Shown: positions 1 through 9,135 of the stretch, piece after piece
How the letters are laid out: every line of letters begins with the position of its first letter
How positions within the stretch are numbered: position 1 is the first letter of the stretch
Source of the DNA: Saposhnikovia divaricata
Lineage: Eukaryota; Streptophyta; Magnoliopsida; Apiales; Apiaceae
DNA: 64,000 nt
NCBI GenBank assembly: GCA_036435485.1
Contig: CM071598.1
Location: 105,088,501-105,152,500, forward strand
Reading direction: 5' to 3'
Translations under genes and position numbers: made by a program
Notes under the pieces: model-generated
The model's input: the letters and a program-made list of their open reading frames with translations, nothing else
Databases searched by the model: none
Told to the model about the DNA's origin: nothing

Positions 1-122
1 ATTAGTGGTGATGTATATCCTCTGCTCTTAAGTTGAATTTGCTCAATTTGACCATACACCACCATCTTTACAACAGCTTAAGCACTATATCATCTAAATG
101 CATCATGTGTAATCTTTTGCAG

Positions 123-385
123 TTTTGAGTATAATGCGGCTGCTGATCTTGTGAAAGAAATAATATTTGAGGAAGCTGAAGGTTGGTAATAGTGTGTTAA
201 TAAATATCTATCAAAAAAAGTTTATCTTAAAGCTAATATTGGAGCTATCTGACAACAAATATTTCCTTGCTAAACTACTTAGATTTTATACATATGAATG
301 TATATTAAAAAGCACCGTGCTCTCCTAATAGCTTTATGCATCCTTTAATTTAGGTGGGGTTAGAACTAGAATTCTGCGGAAGTGA
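123..385 (+). other. Possible last two exons of an unidentified upstream gene
   Basis: A stretch after TTTTGCAG (123-181) is open in one frame only (FEYNAAADLVKEIIFEEAE) and ends at a possible GT donor. A second stretch after TTTAATTTAG (from 354) continues in phase for about 10 codons to TGA at 383-385. The splice signals and phases agree and the peptide looks protein-like, but I do not recognise the family and there is no upstream sequence to confirm it. The alternative 77-codon frame across 354-587 contains a short duplicated KLKGVMV-like segment and is not phase-compatible with the first exon. This is a weak call. Confidence 0.25.
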
Positions 386-2069
386 TTTGTACTTTTCCGA
401 GGCTTGCAATCTAAGAACTCCGGTTGCTCTAACCTTCGTAGCTCTTGAGGAATTGAAGGGAGTAATGGTATCTCTTAAGAAATTGAAGGGTGTTATGGTG
501 GCATCAACTCATTGCAAAGAAGTGATGAACTCTTATGTGATTAATAATTCCCGTCAGCCAGTTTCCCAACCACACCAGATGTTGTAGATTATCTCTTTAC
601 AGGATTAGTATTTGTGTATTTGTTTGAATACAATTCCATCTTGGATGTACAACTTGTGATTATCGATCTTCTTGTGAAAAGGATAATGTTCTCTGAGGGA
701 TCTCATTTTTTAGTGTACAGTGTACTTTCTAATACTGAAAACATTGAGCAGATATTATTGAATCTTGGCTTCTTTGGAACAAATATTTGTATTATGTTTG
801 AGAACATGGTTTACAGGTAAAATGTATCGACTGAAATTTATTGGTAGACATTTTGTGTTTGGGACTAATATGAACCAATGTGTGTGGACGTATTGCTTTT
901 GGAACTAATGTAAAACCTCAATTCTATCTACAAAATTTGGGGACACCAAAATTGTGTTGAGACTATGGTTTTATGGTTTGGAAGTGTTGATCATTTTTTT
1001 TTTTTATTCTTTAAAATATTTTCTTATTACCTTACAGGGCAATTGGGCAAACAACTTGACACAAGGAATCAACACACTCAAAACAAAAGGTATTTTTACA
1101 GAGCTAAGTGGAGTTCCATAAGAAAAAAGAATCACGGTGAAAAACATTATTCTACTTGCGACCACCAACTTCCAGTACAATGGCCAATTTCCAGTATTAT
1201 CCTTCTGATATCCTCCTCCATTTTCGTGTTAAATAGCTTCAAAAGTTCCAAATCAAGCAACTTCATCACCTACTGTTGCATTATTTGAGATTCCCAGTTA
1301 ATAGCTTAAAGAGTAGGGCTCGAAAACCGTAAACATCTGATGCTTTAGATACTTTCAAGTGAGTTACTTCTGGTGTTCGCCTGTTTGGTATTTCTAGTGT
1401 TTCCAAGCCAGACCATGTACATAGTACAGCCAGTAAACAGTTTTTCCAGTTGACAACTAGACATGATAAAATTGAAACTACGTTCCCTTGCTTGTAGTAT
1501 GTGCATATTAGTACATGAATGAGTAATATGAAGCATGTGCGTACTTAATCTGTTACAACTCATTTATTCAAAAATTCAACTGAAATTTATGCACATTGGT
1601 GAATGTCAGTCATAAAAACGCAATTTGTAACGTACAGTCATATTCTTGTTCAAAATGTAGACGCCTGCATCGGAACAAATGAAGCAACATGCATTCAAGG
1701 GTGGTAAATATGTATATTTAGTTGTGTATCAAAGTGATGCTACCAACCAGTTATTTCTAAAGTCCGAAAGTTGGGCCGTGAGTTTGTGGAATGCCGTCAA
1801 CATTCCATTACATTGCTTATACATGTATCAGCATATATACATGCATATGCTTCTTCTGTTGTCGAGTTTTGTTTATTATTAGTATCTTTTTGATAAGTAT
1901 TTGATGGTAAAGTATCACTAGTTGGCTAAAAGGTTTTACTTTAGAGCTTCTTTTAAACATTACAATGCATGCTATAATTTTGGTTCTTGGATCTTATGCG
2001 ATTATATTTCTTTTTTGTTAATGCTTGCTACTGTTTATCTGTCTCAGGACTCAGCACACTCATCTCATC

Positions 2070-2155
<86 letters not shown>

Positions 2156-2775
2156 AATAATACAGGTGCTTTGTCCCCGCATTGTTGCCTCATCACTGTG
2201 TATACCATTCTTCTCTGGATAGTAAGAGGCTGATGGTTCAACATTTGTGTTTGTGAGTATAAAAACTTCTATACAGATGGTTTGGTGCATATGTATAAAA
2301 ATTTGTATTCATTTTCGAATTCATGTATGGTGAAAATGTTTTGAATTTTAGTGCAGGTGCTTTTGCTTCTCTTCCATACAGATGCTTTAGCTTGTGTAAA
2401 GTAATCATTAGTATAATAACGCTATTGATTGTAGTGTAATGTTAATAATTTCGTACATAAGTAGATCAATTTTAGTGTTTGTTTTACATGTATGAATTTT
2501 TATGTCTTGCATTCAATATGTTCTAACAACCCTGCAATAATGTGTCACTGAATAGATAATTACACAACAAAAAGAATTTGTAACAAGGCTCGATGAATTG
2601 TCTTGCTTGTTTTAGATCATTTCATTGTATAAGAACATATTGGTCCACTACTATGCTTTTCATCATTTCATGTTAATCTGTTGGTGCATTCCTATTTCCA
2701 AACTTTTGTTAAGTTTCTAATTTTGGTCTGCCTTGTAGAGTTTGCATATAAGGATAAAGTGGATTTGAAGAAGAA
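386..2775. other. Non-coding 5' flank of the ABCC relic
   Basis: No convincing coding region is seen. Short ORFs here have no recognisable domain and no supporting splice structure. The only strong structure is the (TC)n run at 2073-2152. The last part presumably held the promoter and leader of the ABCC gene that starts at 2776, but no clear TATA element could be chosen. Confidence 0.5.
2073..2152. repeat. (TC)40 microsatellite
   Basis: About 80 bp of uninterrupted TC dinucleotides, preceded by CATCTCATCTCATC-type imperfect units. It lies roughly 620 bp upstream of the ABCC start codon. Long Ser/Leu or Arg/Glu ORFs across it are artefacts of the repeat. Confidence 0.97.
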
Positions 2776-3597
2776 ATGGATGACTTATGGACCTTGTTTA
2801 CTGAAAACTCTTATTGTTCAGATGTCAAACACAGGCCTCGTGGTTCTGAATCAGTGCTTGCGACTCAGTTCTCATGCACCAATCACGTGTCGATCTTTGT
2901 TTTTGACATATTGCTTTTAACCATGCTCTTAATCAATATATTTTTCAAGAGGCCAAATACATCAGCGGATTGGTCTTGTCAAGTTTCATGTCTGCAGCTG
3001 CTTTCTGCTACGTATAATGGCGTCCTGGGATTGGGTTACTTGTGTTTGGGTGTTTTGACATTAGAAGAGAAGTGGAGGAGAAAGCAAACAATTATACATT
3101 TGAGCTGGAGGTTGCTAGTTTTGTTTCATGGACTGACTTGGTTATTAGTGAGTTTACCCGTGAGTCTTTGGGGAAATCACTTTTCAAGAGCCCCGGTCTG
3201 CATTCTATCAGTTTTTACCTTCATATATGCTGGAGTTTCTTTTGGCCTGTCTTCTTTTACTGACATTGCTCACAAAGAGTTGGAAGTGATGATAACCTCT
3301 GAAGCGTTATTATTTCTTGGAGCAAGTTTATTGTTGCTATGCACTTACAAGAGATTGGTTCATGAAGAAAGTGATGAGAATGGAAGTGATCTTTATACCC
3401 CTTTAACTGGTGACTGCAGTGCAGCTGGCATGAAAACTGATTCTACTGGCCCTATTACTCCACTCGCCAGAGCTGGATGTTTCAGTGAGATGTCTTTTAG
3501 GTGGTTGAATCCCTTGATGAAAGGGGTCGAAAGAAAACTCTTCAGAATGAAGATATACCAAAATTGCGTAAGGAAGACCAAGCAGAGACATGCTACT
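2776..3597 (+). pseudogene. ABCC pseudogene, first-exon part 1: TMD0 and linker
   Basis: The frame opens with MDDLWTLF, followed by hydrophobic helices typical of the TMD0 domain (for example FVFDILLLTMLLINIFF, WRLLVLFHGLTWLLVSLPV and ALLFLGASLLLLCTYKRL). It then reaches the conserved entry to TMD1, FSEMSFRWLNPLM. At about 3523 one base is missing after the ATGAAA codons. The expected reading resumes one frame over, giving TLQNEDIPKLRKEDQAETCY up to the insertion point. The segment ends exactly at the 5-bp target CTACT (3593-3597), beyond which the LTR element begins; the exon resumes at 27052. Confidence 0.93.
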
Positions 3598-3819
3598 TGT
3601 TAGGTTTTTAGTAGAAAAGAGAATAACACAGAGAGCAGGGAGAATAAAAAAGATGCATACTTGATATATTATTCCAAATAACCAACGTGTGGTTTTAAAC
3701 ACAAAAAGAAAATTAAGCTCCTAAAACATAGCATCTATCCTATCCATTAGTTATTTAAAAAAAACAATTAACAATTTTTTTAAAAAAACAATTCAACCAA
3801 TTTTGAATTATTCTCAACA
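3598..3819 (-). repeat. Left (3') LTR of the gag-only copia element
   Basis: This 222-bp LTR has TG...CA ends. Its sequence is shared, with many differences, with the split right LTR at 4931-5003, 26071-26098 and 26911-27046. Confidence 0.92.
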
Positions 3820-3959
3820 TTCCCTCTTAATTCAAAATTCTAAGATTTGTTGGACCATTGATGTACTTCCCATCAACATCATCTTTGTTGGAGCACTTCT
3901 CTCCACAATTTCTTCTAGGTGCACTTCTCACCAATTCCATGTCTTGATGCACTTCTTAC

Positions 3960-4645
3960 CAATTTAATGTTGATGCACTTCTCACCAACTTACACATTTG
4001 GAGCACATCTCTCCAAAATCAAAACAAATATTCTTCGTCAACTTCTTGTGTCTTGTTGACACTTTTTTCCGTTTTGTTTCTACAATACTTTTGCACATGT
4101 CCAAACCTTTTGCATTTAAAGCATTGAGGCTTCCCCTTATGCCAACAATCATTTTCTTCATGCCCATTCTTCTTGCAATGACCTCACGTATAAATCTAAT
4201 TTTCTCTTTTGAAGTTTTGGCTAATAAAGCTCCTTCAACCGCATCTTCAGTTTCCTTGTTTCTCATTGCTCTTCTTTGTTCCTGGGCTTGCAAAGAACTA
4301 ATCAGTTCGGATAAATCTAATGCACTTATATCCTTTGAATCTTCAAGAGATGAAAGTTTTGCCTCAAATCTTTTCAGGCAAACTCACAAACAGCTTCTCT
4401 ACAACTTTGCTATCGGGTAGATCCTCTCCCATTAGCCATATTTTGTTGACCACAACCATCAATTTGTCATAATAATCTTGTATATTGTCTCTTTCTTTCA
4501 TGGTTAAAATCTCAAAATCCCTTTTGAGATTTAAGACTTGCATCTTCTTTGCTCTTGCATTACCTTCATACAAATCTTTTAGTTTATCCCAAGCCTCTTT
4601 TCCTGTTTCACAAGTCATGATTCTTGTGAAAATTGATTCTGACAT
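3960..4645 (-). pseudogene. Copia gag relic (UBN2-type gag plus zinc knuckle)
   Basis: Minus-strand frame 4645-4364 reads like a copia gag (retrotran_gag_2/UBN2), with the family pattern KEAWDKLKDLYEGN and LKRDFEILTMKE followed by SLPEKI. The reading then moves to other frames. A zinc knuckle with spacing CFKCKRFGHVQKYC (CX2CX4HX4C) is readable at about 4130-4075 in a frame different from the long open frame at 4293-3982, so at least one indel separates them. No protease, integrase, RT or RNase H is present. The protein would have formed virus-like particles together with enzymes supplied in trans by an autonomous copia element. Confidence 0.85.
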
Positions 4646-4916
4646 AGCAGCATAAATATTGATAAAGCCCTTGGAGCCTTGCTTAATTCATCTTCGTGAA
4701 CCCTGATATGATTTAGTGTTGGATTGTTGGCAAGCGGTTGTATCTCCGTCTCACTTTCAACACACTTCCATAAACCCAAGCCTCTCAAATGAGTTCACAG
4801 CCCAGATTTGGTAATTTTCACCATTAAAAGTTGGAGGAGAAAGGTTTGATGTGTTGTTTGAGGTCATGGCTATATTTTCTCACAGATTTAACACATGCCC
4901 ATTAGGATCATTAAAG

Positions 4917-4930
4917 CTCTTGATACCAAT
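4917..4930 (-). other. Primer-binding site (initiator tRNA-Met) of the gag-only copia
   Basis: The minus strand next to the LTR end reads TTGGTATCAAGAGC, matching the usual plant copia PBS complementary to initiator tRNA-Met with one extra base. It fixes the orientation and the LTR boundary at 4931. Confidence 0.85.
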
Positions 4931-5003
4931 GTTAGGTTTTTAGACTACAAAGAGAGAAAAACAAAGAGAGCATGGAGAATAAAAAAGATGCATACTTGAT
5001 ATA
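4931..5003 (-). repeat. Right (5') LTR of the gag-only copia, first fragment
   Basis: Begins TGTTAGGTTTTTAG as in the left LTR and is interrupted at 5004 by the gypsy element. The LTR continues at 26071 and, after another insertion, at 26911-27046. The 5-bp ATATA at 4999-5003 is repeated at 26066-26070. Confidence 0.9.
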
Positions 5004-6024
5004 TGATAATGCTCCTTGCTCCACTCTACCGCACTTTTCCCTCTTCCAGCGGTGTTTGGACGGAGATGTGGTGTTACTTTTCCCTCTTCCGGCAGTGTCT
5101 GGGCGGAGGTGTGGTGTTGCTGTCGCACCTGTCCCTCTTCCGGCGGTGTTAGGACGGAGACGTGGTGTTGCTGTCGCACCTGTCCCTCTTCCGGCGGCGT
5201 TGGGACGGAGATGTGGTGTAGCTGTCGGAAGGGTATCTGCAAAACAATGCTTGACCGGGGGTGGTGGCCGTCAAGCACCTCCGGCGTAAGAGTAAGTAAC
5301 TTGGTGGTGGAGAATACGAGAAACAATATCAGAAAGTACAAATTCCGGTGACTGAGAATTTAGAGAGAAAATGTGAAATGAGAGAGTATGAGAGTGATTG
5401 TGAGAAATTTTCAGCCCCTCAAATGTATGAGTTAGCTTGGTATTTATAGAGGGCTGAGCATCCGGTCGGTTCGGTCCCAAAAAACCGGACCGGTTCGGTT
5501 CGGTTTTTTGGGTTCGGACCGGTTTTGCTCGACCCTAGTGTTACCTCCTTTTGTCCGGAAGAATGTGCCTTTTGCCCGGAAGGATGTGCTGGAGGGAGGA
5601 TGTGCTGGAGGAAGAATGTACCCTAGTGTCTCCTCCTCTTGTCTGGAAGAATGTATCCTAGTGTCCCCTCCTCTTGTCTGGAAGAATGTATCCTAGTGTC
5701 TCCTCCTCTTGTCTGGAAGAATGTATCCTAGTGTCTCCTCCTCTTGTCTGGAAGAATGTATCCTAGTGTCCCCTCCTCTTGTCTGGAAGAATGTATCCTA
5801 GTGTCTCCCTTCTTGTCTGGAAGAATGTATCCTAGTATCCCCTCCTCTTGTCTGGAAGAATGTATCCTAGTGTCTCCCTTCTTGTCTGGAAGAATGTATC
5901 CTAGTGTTACCTCGTCTGGAAGAATGTACCCAAATGTTACCTCCTTTTATCTGGAAGGAAGATGTTTTTGGGACATGGTTATATCAGGAGGGCAAAAGAG
6001 TAATTCTTCGGAAGGGTATTAACA
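5004..6024 (-). repeat. Left (3') LTR of the gypsy element
   Basis: This 1,021-bp LTR contains two tandem-repeat blocks. About four units of roughly 50 bp (CCCTCTTCCGGCGGTGT-type, 5036-5230) are followed by about nine units of roughly 30-35 bp (CTTGTCTGGAAGAATGTATC-type, 5625-5935). An inverted repeat with arms CCAAAAAACCG and CGGTTTTTTGG lies near 5475-5510. ORFs through these repeats are artefacts. Confidence 0.95.
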
Positions 6025-6045
6025 TTGCCCCCACTCCTGCAACTT
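6025..6045 (-). other. Polypurine tract of the gypsy element
   Basis: On the minus strand GGAGTGGGGGCAA lies directly before the 3' LTR start TGTTAATACCC. This is the expected place for plus-strand priming and agrees with the minus orientation. Confidence 0.75.
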
Positions 6046-6140
6046 ACTTTAGTGGGTTGGAGGAGTAAATACATAGTGCTGACATGCTTTTTCATTTTTT
6101 ATAGATTCAACGGCTCTTTGTAACGGCTAGTTGTTGGAGG

Positions 6141-6150
6141 CCTATAAATA
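6141..6150 (+). promoter_or_regulatory. TATA box upstream of the antisense GRF ORF
   Basis: CCTATAAATACTTGAG lies about 95 bp upstream of the ATG at 6240, on the strand opposite to gag-pol. The sequence and spacing suit a plant RNA polymerase II core promoter with a leader of about 65 bp. The assignment is by motif only. Confidence 0.55.
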
Positions 6151-6239
6151 CTTGAGTTTCCTTCAAGAGTTGGGATATCATATTTTCTCAAAATCTTTCA
6201 TCTCTTATTTTCTCTGTTGTAAGTCTTGAGAAGTTCTTC

Positions 6240-6572
6240 ATGGAGGGAGGGAGGAAGAATTGCTACTGTGACATGCCCGTGGTTGTGAAAACCATATGGG
6301 CCGGAAGCAATGCTGGTCGGAGGTTTGAGCGCTGCGCCACCAGGGAGTGTCACCATGATATGTGGATAGATGAGCCTCTTGGTGCCCGAGCTTGTGAGGC
6401 CATTGAAGAGCTGGTTCGGGAGAACAATCAGCTACACCGCTTTTACATGCAGAAGATTGACCGCTTGAGGGCTTAGGAGATGACCAAGCGGGAAGCCATG
6501 TTGGCAAAGCTGCAGGAGTTGAAGGACGAGGTGGTCCGTGAGGAGTTTGGAGATGAAGATGCTTCAGCTTAG
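6240..6572 (+). pseudogene. Antisense extra ORF of the gypsy element: GRF-type zinc finger with coiled coil, one stop
   Basis: From ATG 6240 the frame gives a short protein with CYC at residues 8-10, GRRFERC at 26-32, a fourth cysteine at 37 and W42. This is the zf-GRF pattern (PF06839), a Zn-binding module known from nucleic-acid-acting proteins and common in plant transposon ORFs. A charged helical segment follows (EAIEELVRENNQLH). A TAG at 6474-6476 ends the 78-codon form. The same frame stays open for another 31 codons (REAMLAKLQELKDEVVREE, coiled-coil-like) to TAG at 6570-6572, so the original protein was probably about 110 aa. It is antisense to gag-pol, next to the 3' LTR, with a TATA box upstream. 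A short functional product from the first stop cannot be excluded. Confidence 0.75.
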
Positions 6573-6719
6573 CTTTATATATTTTCATTGTATCCTGATG
6601 AGGACTCGAGGGGTCTGTCCTTCATTTGTCCTCCTTGCATTGTAATCCTTTCCCTAATGAATGGAACATAGTTTCCTTCTCTGTCTATAAATATTTTTTT
6701 GATTGTTTTGAACTGTGTT

Positions 6720-7060
6720 CCCCCCCGGACGTCTCTTGTGGGTGTAGACCACTAGAGATGGCCGTAGAAATTTTCATAAGCGTTGGAGGTGGAAAAGAGA
6801 CAAGGAATGTATTGTCCCATGAACTTTTACTAAGTTTGATTTTTGGTGCCCCCCAGGCATTGTTAGTGAGCAGTGTCCACTAGGAATGACGATATAAATG
6901 AACTATGAAATTTTCTTAAGTGTTTAGAAAGGAAAGGAAAAGATTTATAGAAGGAATTTGTGCCCCCCTGAAATTTGACCGAGTTTGAATTTGTTGCCCC
7001 CTGAAATTTTACCACTTTTGAATTTGGTGCCCCCCAGACTTTGCTGGCGGATAGTGTCCA
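6720..7060. repeat. Diverged tandem paragraphs in the gypsy 3' region
   Basis: Three related blocks (near 6720, 6850 and 6965-7060) share a G/C-run core (GCCCCCC followed by a purine), TTTGAATTTGGTGCCCC-like text and AGTGTCCACTGGCAA-like text. They look like decayed copies of a unit of roughly 120 bp. No coding potential is seen. Confidence 0.6.
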
Positions 7061-7126
7061 CTGGCAAAGGTCTCAAAACTGAAATCATATGTAAAGATTT
7101 TGTGAGGAAATGCATTTTTGTCGGGA

Positions 7127-7440
7127 GGAGGAATTTCGAAGAGGGAGGATTTTTTGTGAAGGGTGGAATTTTTGGAAGGGAGGATTTTTTGTAAAGGGGA
7201 ATTTTTTGAAAGGGGATTTTTCAGAAGGGGGAATATTTGAATGGGGATTTTTTTTGAAGGGGGATTTTTCGGAAGGGGGATTTTTGGAAGGGGGGATTTT
7301 GGAGGGGGGTTTTTTGGAAGGGGGGTTTTTTGGAAGGGGGAATTTTGGAGGGGGTTTTTTGGAAGGGGGAATTTTGGAGGGGGTTTTTTGGAAGGGGGTT
7401 TTTTGGAAGGGGGAATTTTTCGGAAGGGGGAGGAATTTTG
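7127..7440 (+). repeat. G-tract minisatellite inside the gypsy element
   Basis: About 310 bp consist of short units of the type GGAAGGGGG followed by TTTTTT or AATTTT, 12-18 bp per unit, with dozens of runs of four or five G on the plus strand. It lies between the antisense GRF ORF and the nested copia. Gly/Phe-rich ORFs here are repeat artefacts. Such G-runs could form G-quadruplexes, and tandem repeats in this part of Tat/Ogre elements are known to seed satellites. Confidence 0.9.
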
Positions 7441-8925
7441 TGAAGGAAGTATTTTTTTATTTATTTATTTAATTTTTTCTTTTTTTTTTGGTGAAGGAAT
7501 TTTATGAAAAAGGAATTTATGATAAAGGAAAAATGTTGGTGGGAGGAAATAATTCGGTGTTTATATATATATGGGAGGAAATGTATAGTTTTTATTTGAA
7601 ATAATGAAGTCGAAACTGAATAATGAAATAAATATTGTTTCATAAAATTTATTATGGTACATATAATAGTAGGAGACAAATGGTTGACAAAAGTCAGTTT
7701 GGTTCTCTGTATTTTTTTTATATAGGTGTTGGTTCACGCTTTATTGGGGAAAGGAGTATAAGTGTATAACATCATTGCTTCAAGTGCATAGGCGTGACCT
7801 AAAAAGCTGTTGGACTAGTAATAAAATACATGTACTGAATTGGGCAGAACATGGACTTTAGTTCGGTTATCTATATATATATTACTATAATTTATACTTA
7901 TGTGACTTGTGTAGGTGCAACTAACAGTATCTTTCCATTTTTTTTTTAAACGATTTGCCATTGAAACCAGGTACATAAACTTGCTCTATATATATATATA
8001 TATAAAATTTTGTCACGGCAGTTTACATGTATATGTTTACAGGAATGTAAACTGACCGAAAATTAAACTTGTGTCAAATGCTAAGCTTTTATGTGTATGT
8101 TTATAGGCAGATAACGAAAGTGGGTTAAGGCTTAGAATCGAAACTGGTCTATAGTGTGGTGGTGTCTTTTTCACACTCTTTTACTACTCGACAAGCCGGA
8201 TAACTGAGATAGAATAGAAGTCGTAAAACCAGTGAAGACAGTCGTGACATCCTTCTGACTGTACATGCAACAGGTACGTGTTTTTACATTTGTTTTCCCG
8301 TGATGGTGGTCGTGGTTTAGCTGTATCGGCGGTGTGTGTAACTGTATATATATGTACGTGGTAGTCATGCATGGTCTATATTTGTATCTTTTGTTCATAT
8401 ATTTGAGTTTGAAATAATATACCATGCTCAATCACCTTCTACCTGAATGCATCCTCCCCATGTCCCGTATATTCGTTCCTTGCCGTCTTTTGCGCCGTGC
8501 CATTTTAGTACTGCCCGTTTAACAGGTTCTTATCCCCATTATATGAACCTTTATTCAAAACTCTTTCCGTCACTGTATGTTTTTTCTTGATTTGGCTGTG
8601 ATATATGGAGCTGCGTGTATGTATCTTAAAACTGGGGTTTATAGGGTTGGTAGGTAGCTAGTGTTATGAGATGGGTTTTGTATGGATGGGTTTAGGGGTT
8701 TGGTTATAAGATGCTTGCTGGGTGGTGTAAACGGTAGAAGCTTTCCGGATTCTTGTTCATGTATTCCGTGAAATTGCTTCTCAAAGCATTGTATTTTTCA
8801 CACATGACAGTTAACATTTGAGTAAGCTTACTATTCTCGGCATTCACTCTGTTTAATTCCTCAACTAATGCCTAAACAGTATTCTAATCATGAAGTAATG
8901 AGCTAGTGTTTAGTCCAAACTCAAT
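7441..8925. other. Non-coding interior of the gypsy element
   Basis: AT-rich sequence with short AT microsatellites (7561-7570, 7873-7882, 7989-8004). No domain or splice-compatible ORF is recognised on either strand. It ends at the GAAAC target (8926-8930) of the nested copia. Confidence 0.6.
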
Positions 8926-8930
8926 GAAAC

Positions 8931-9128
8931 TCTTAAATGTAGTAGTATAGAAGAAGAGAAATAATTGAAATACATAATTGTATTAATCTGATGATATCTT
9001 ACAATGAGGAAGTATCCTCTTAATATAGGGAAAGATGGAACAAACATAATAATTAAAGTGCTAGTGGAGTGAGTTGTGTGCTTAGTGGAAATAACTACTA
9101 CAACTATGTGGTGGGCTATAATTTAACA
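8931..9128 (-). repeat. Left (3') LTR of the nested copia
   Basis: A 198-bp LTR. It differs from the right copy only near 8974 (T versus G) and 8988 (T versus G). Boundaries are set by the GAAAC target duplication. Confidence 0.95.
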
Positions 9129-9135
9129 CTCCCCC

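Noticed and set aside
2060..2290. Ser/Leu and Arg/Glu ORFs on both strands
   Set aside because: They are produced by the (TC)n microsatellite at 2073-2152.
5625..5935. Regularly spaced repeats suggestive of a CRISPR array
   Set aside because: The units are directly abutting, diverged and lie in an LTR of a plant retrotransposon; no cas genes are possible here.
5508..6022. Ser/Pro-rich ORFs repeated in both gypsy LTRs
   Set aside because: They are translations of LTR tandem units. They are found at both ends of the element and have no start context or domain.
7110..7507. Gly/Phe-rich ORFs of about 90-120 codons
   Set aside because: Low-complexity G-tract minisatellite. Several frames are open at once because stops are rare in the unit.
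8933..8937. TTAAA as target duplication with a TG...CA LTR start at 8938
   Set aside because: The right flank after 14204 is GAAAC, which matches 8926-8930. Seven further bases (TCTTAAA) are shared by both LTRs, so the LTR starts at 8931.
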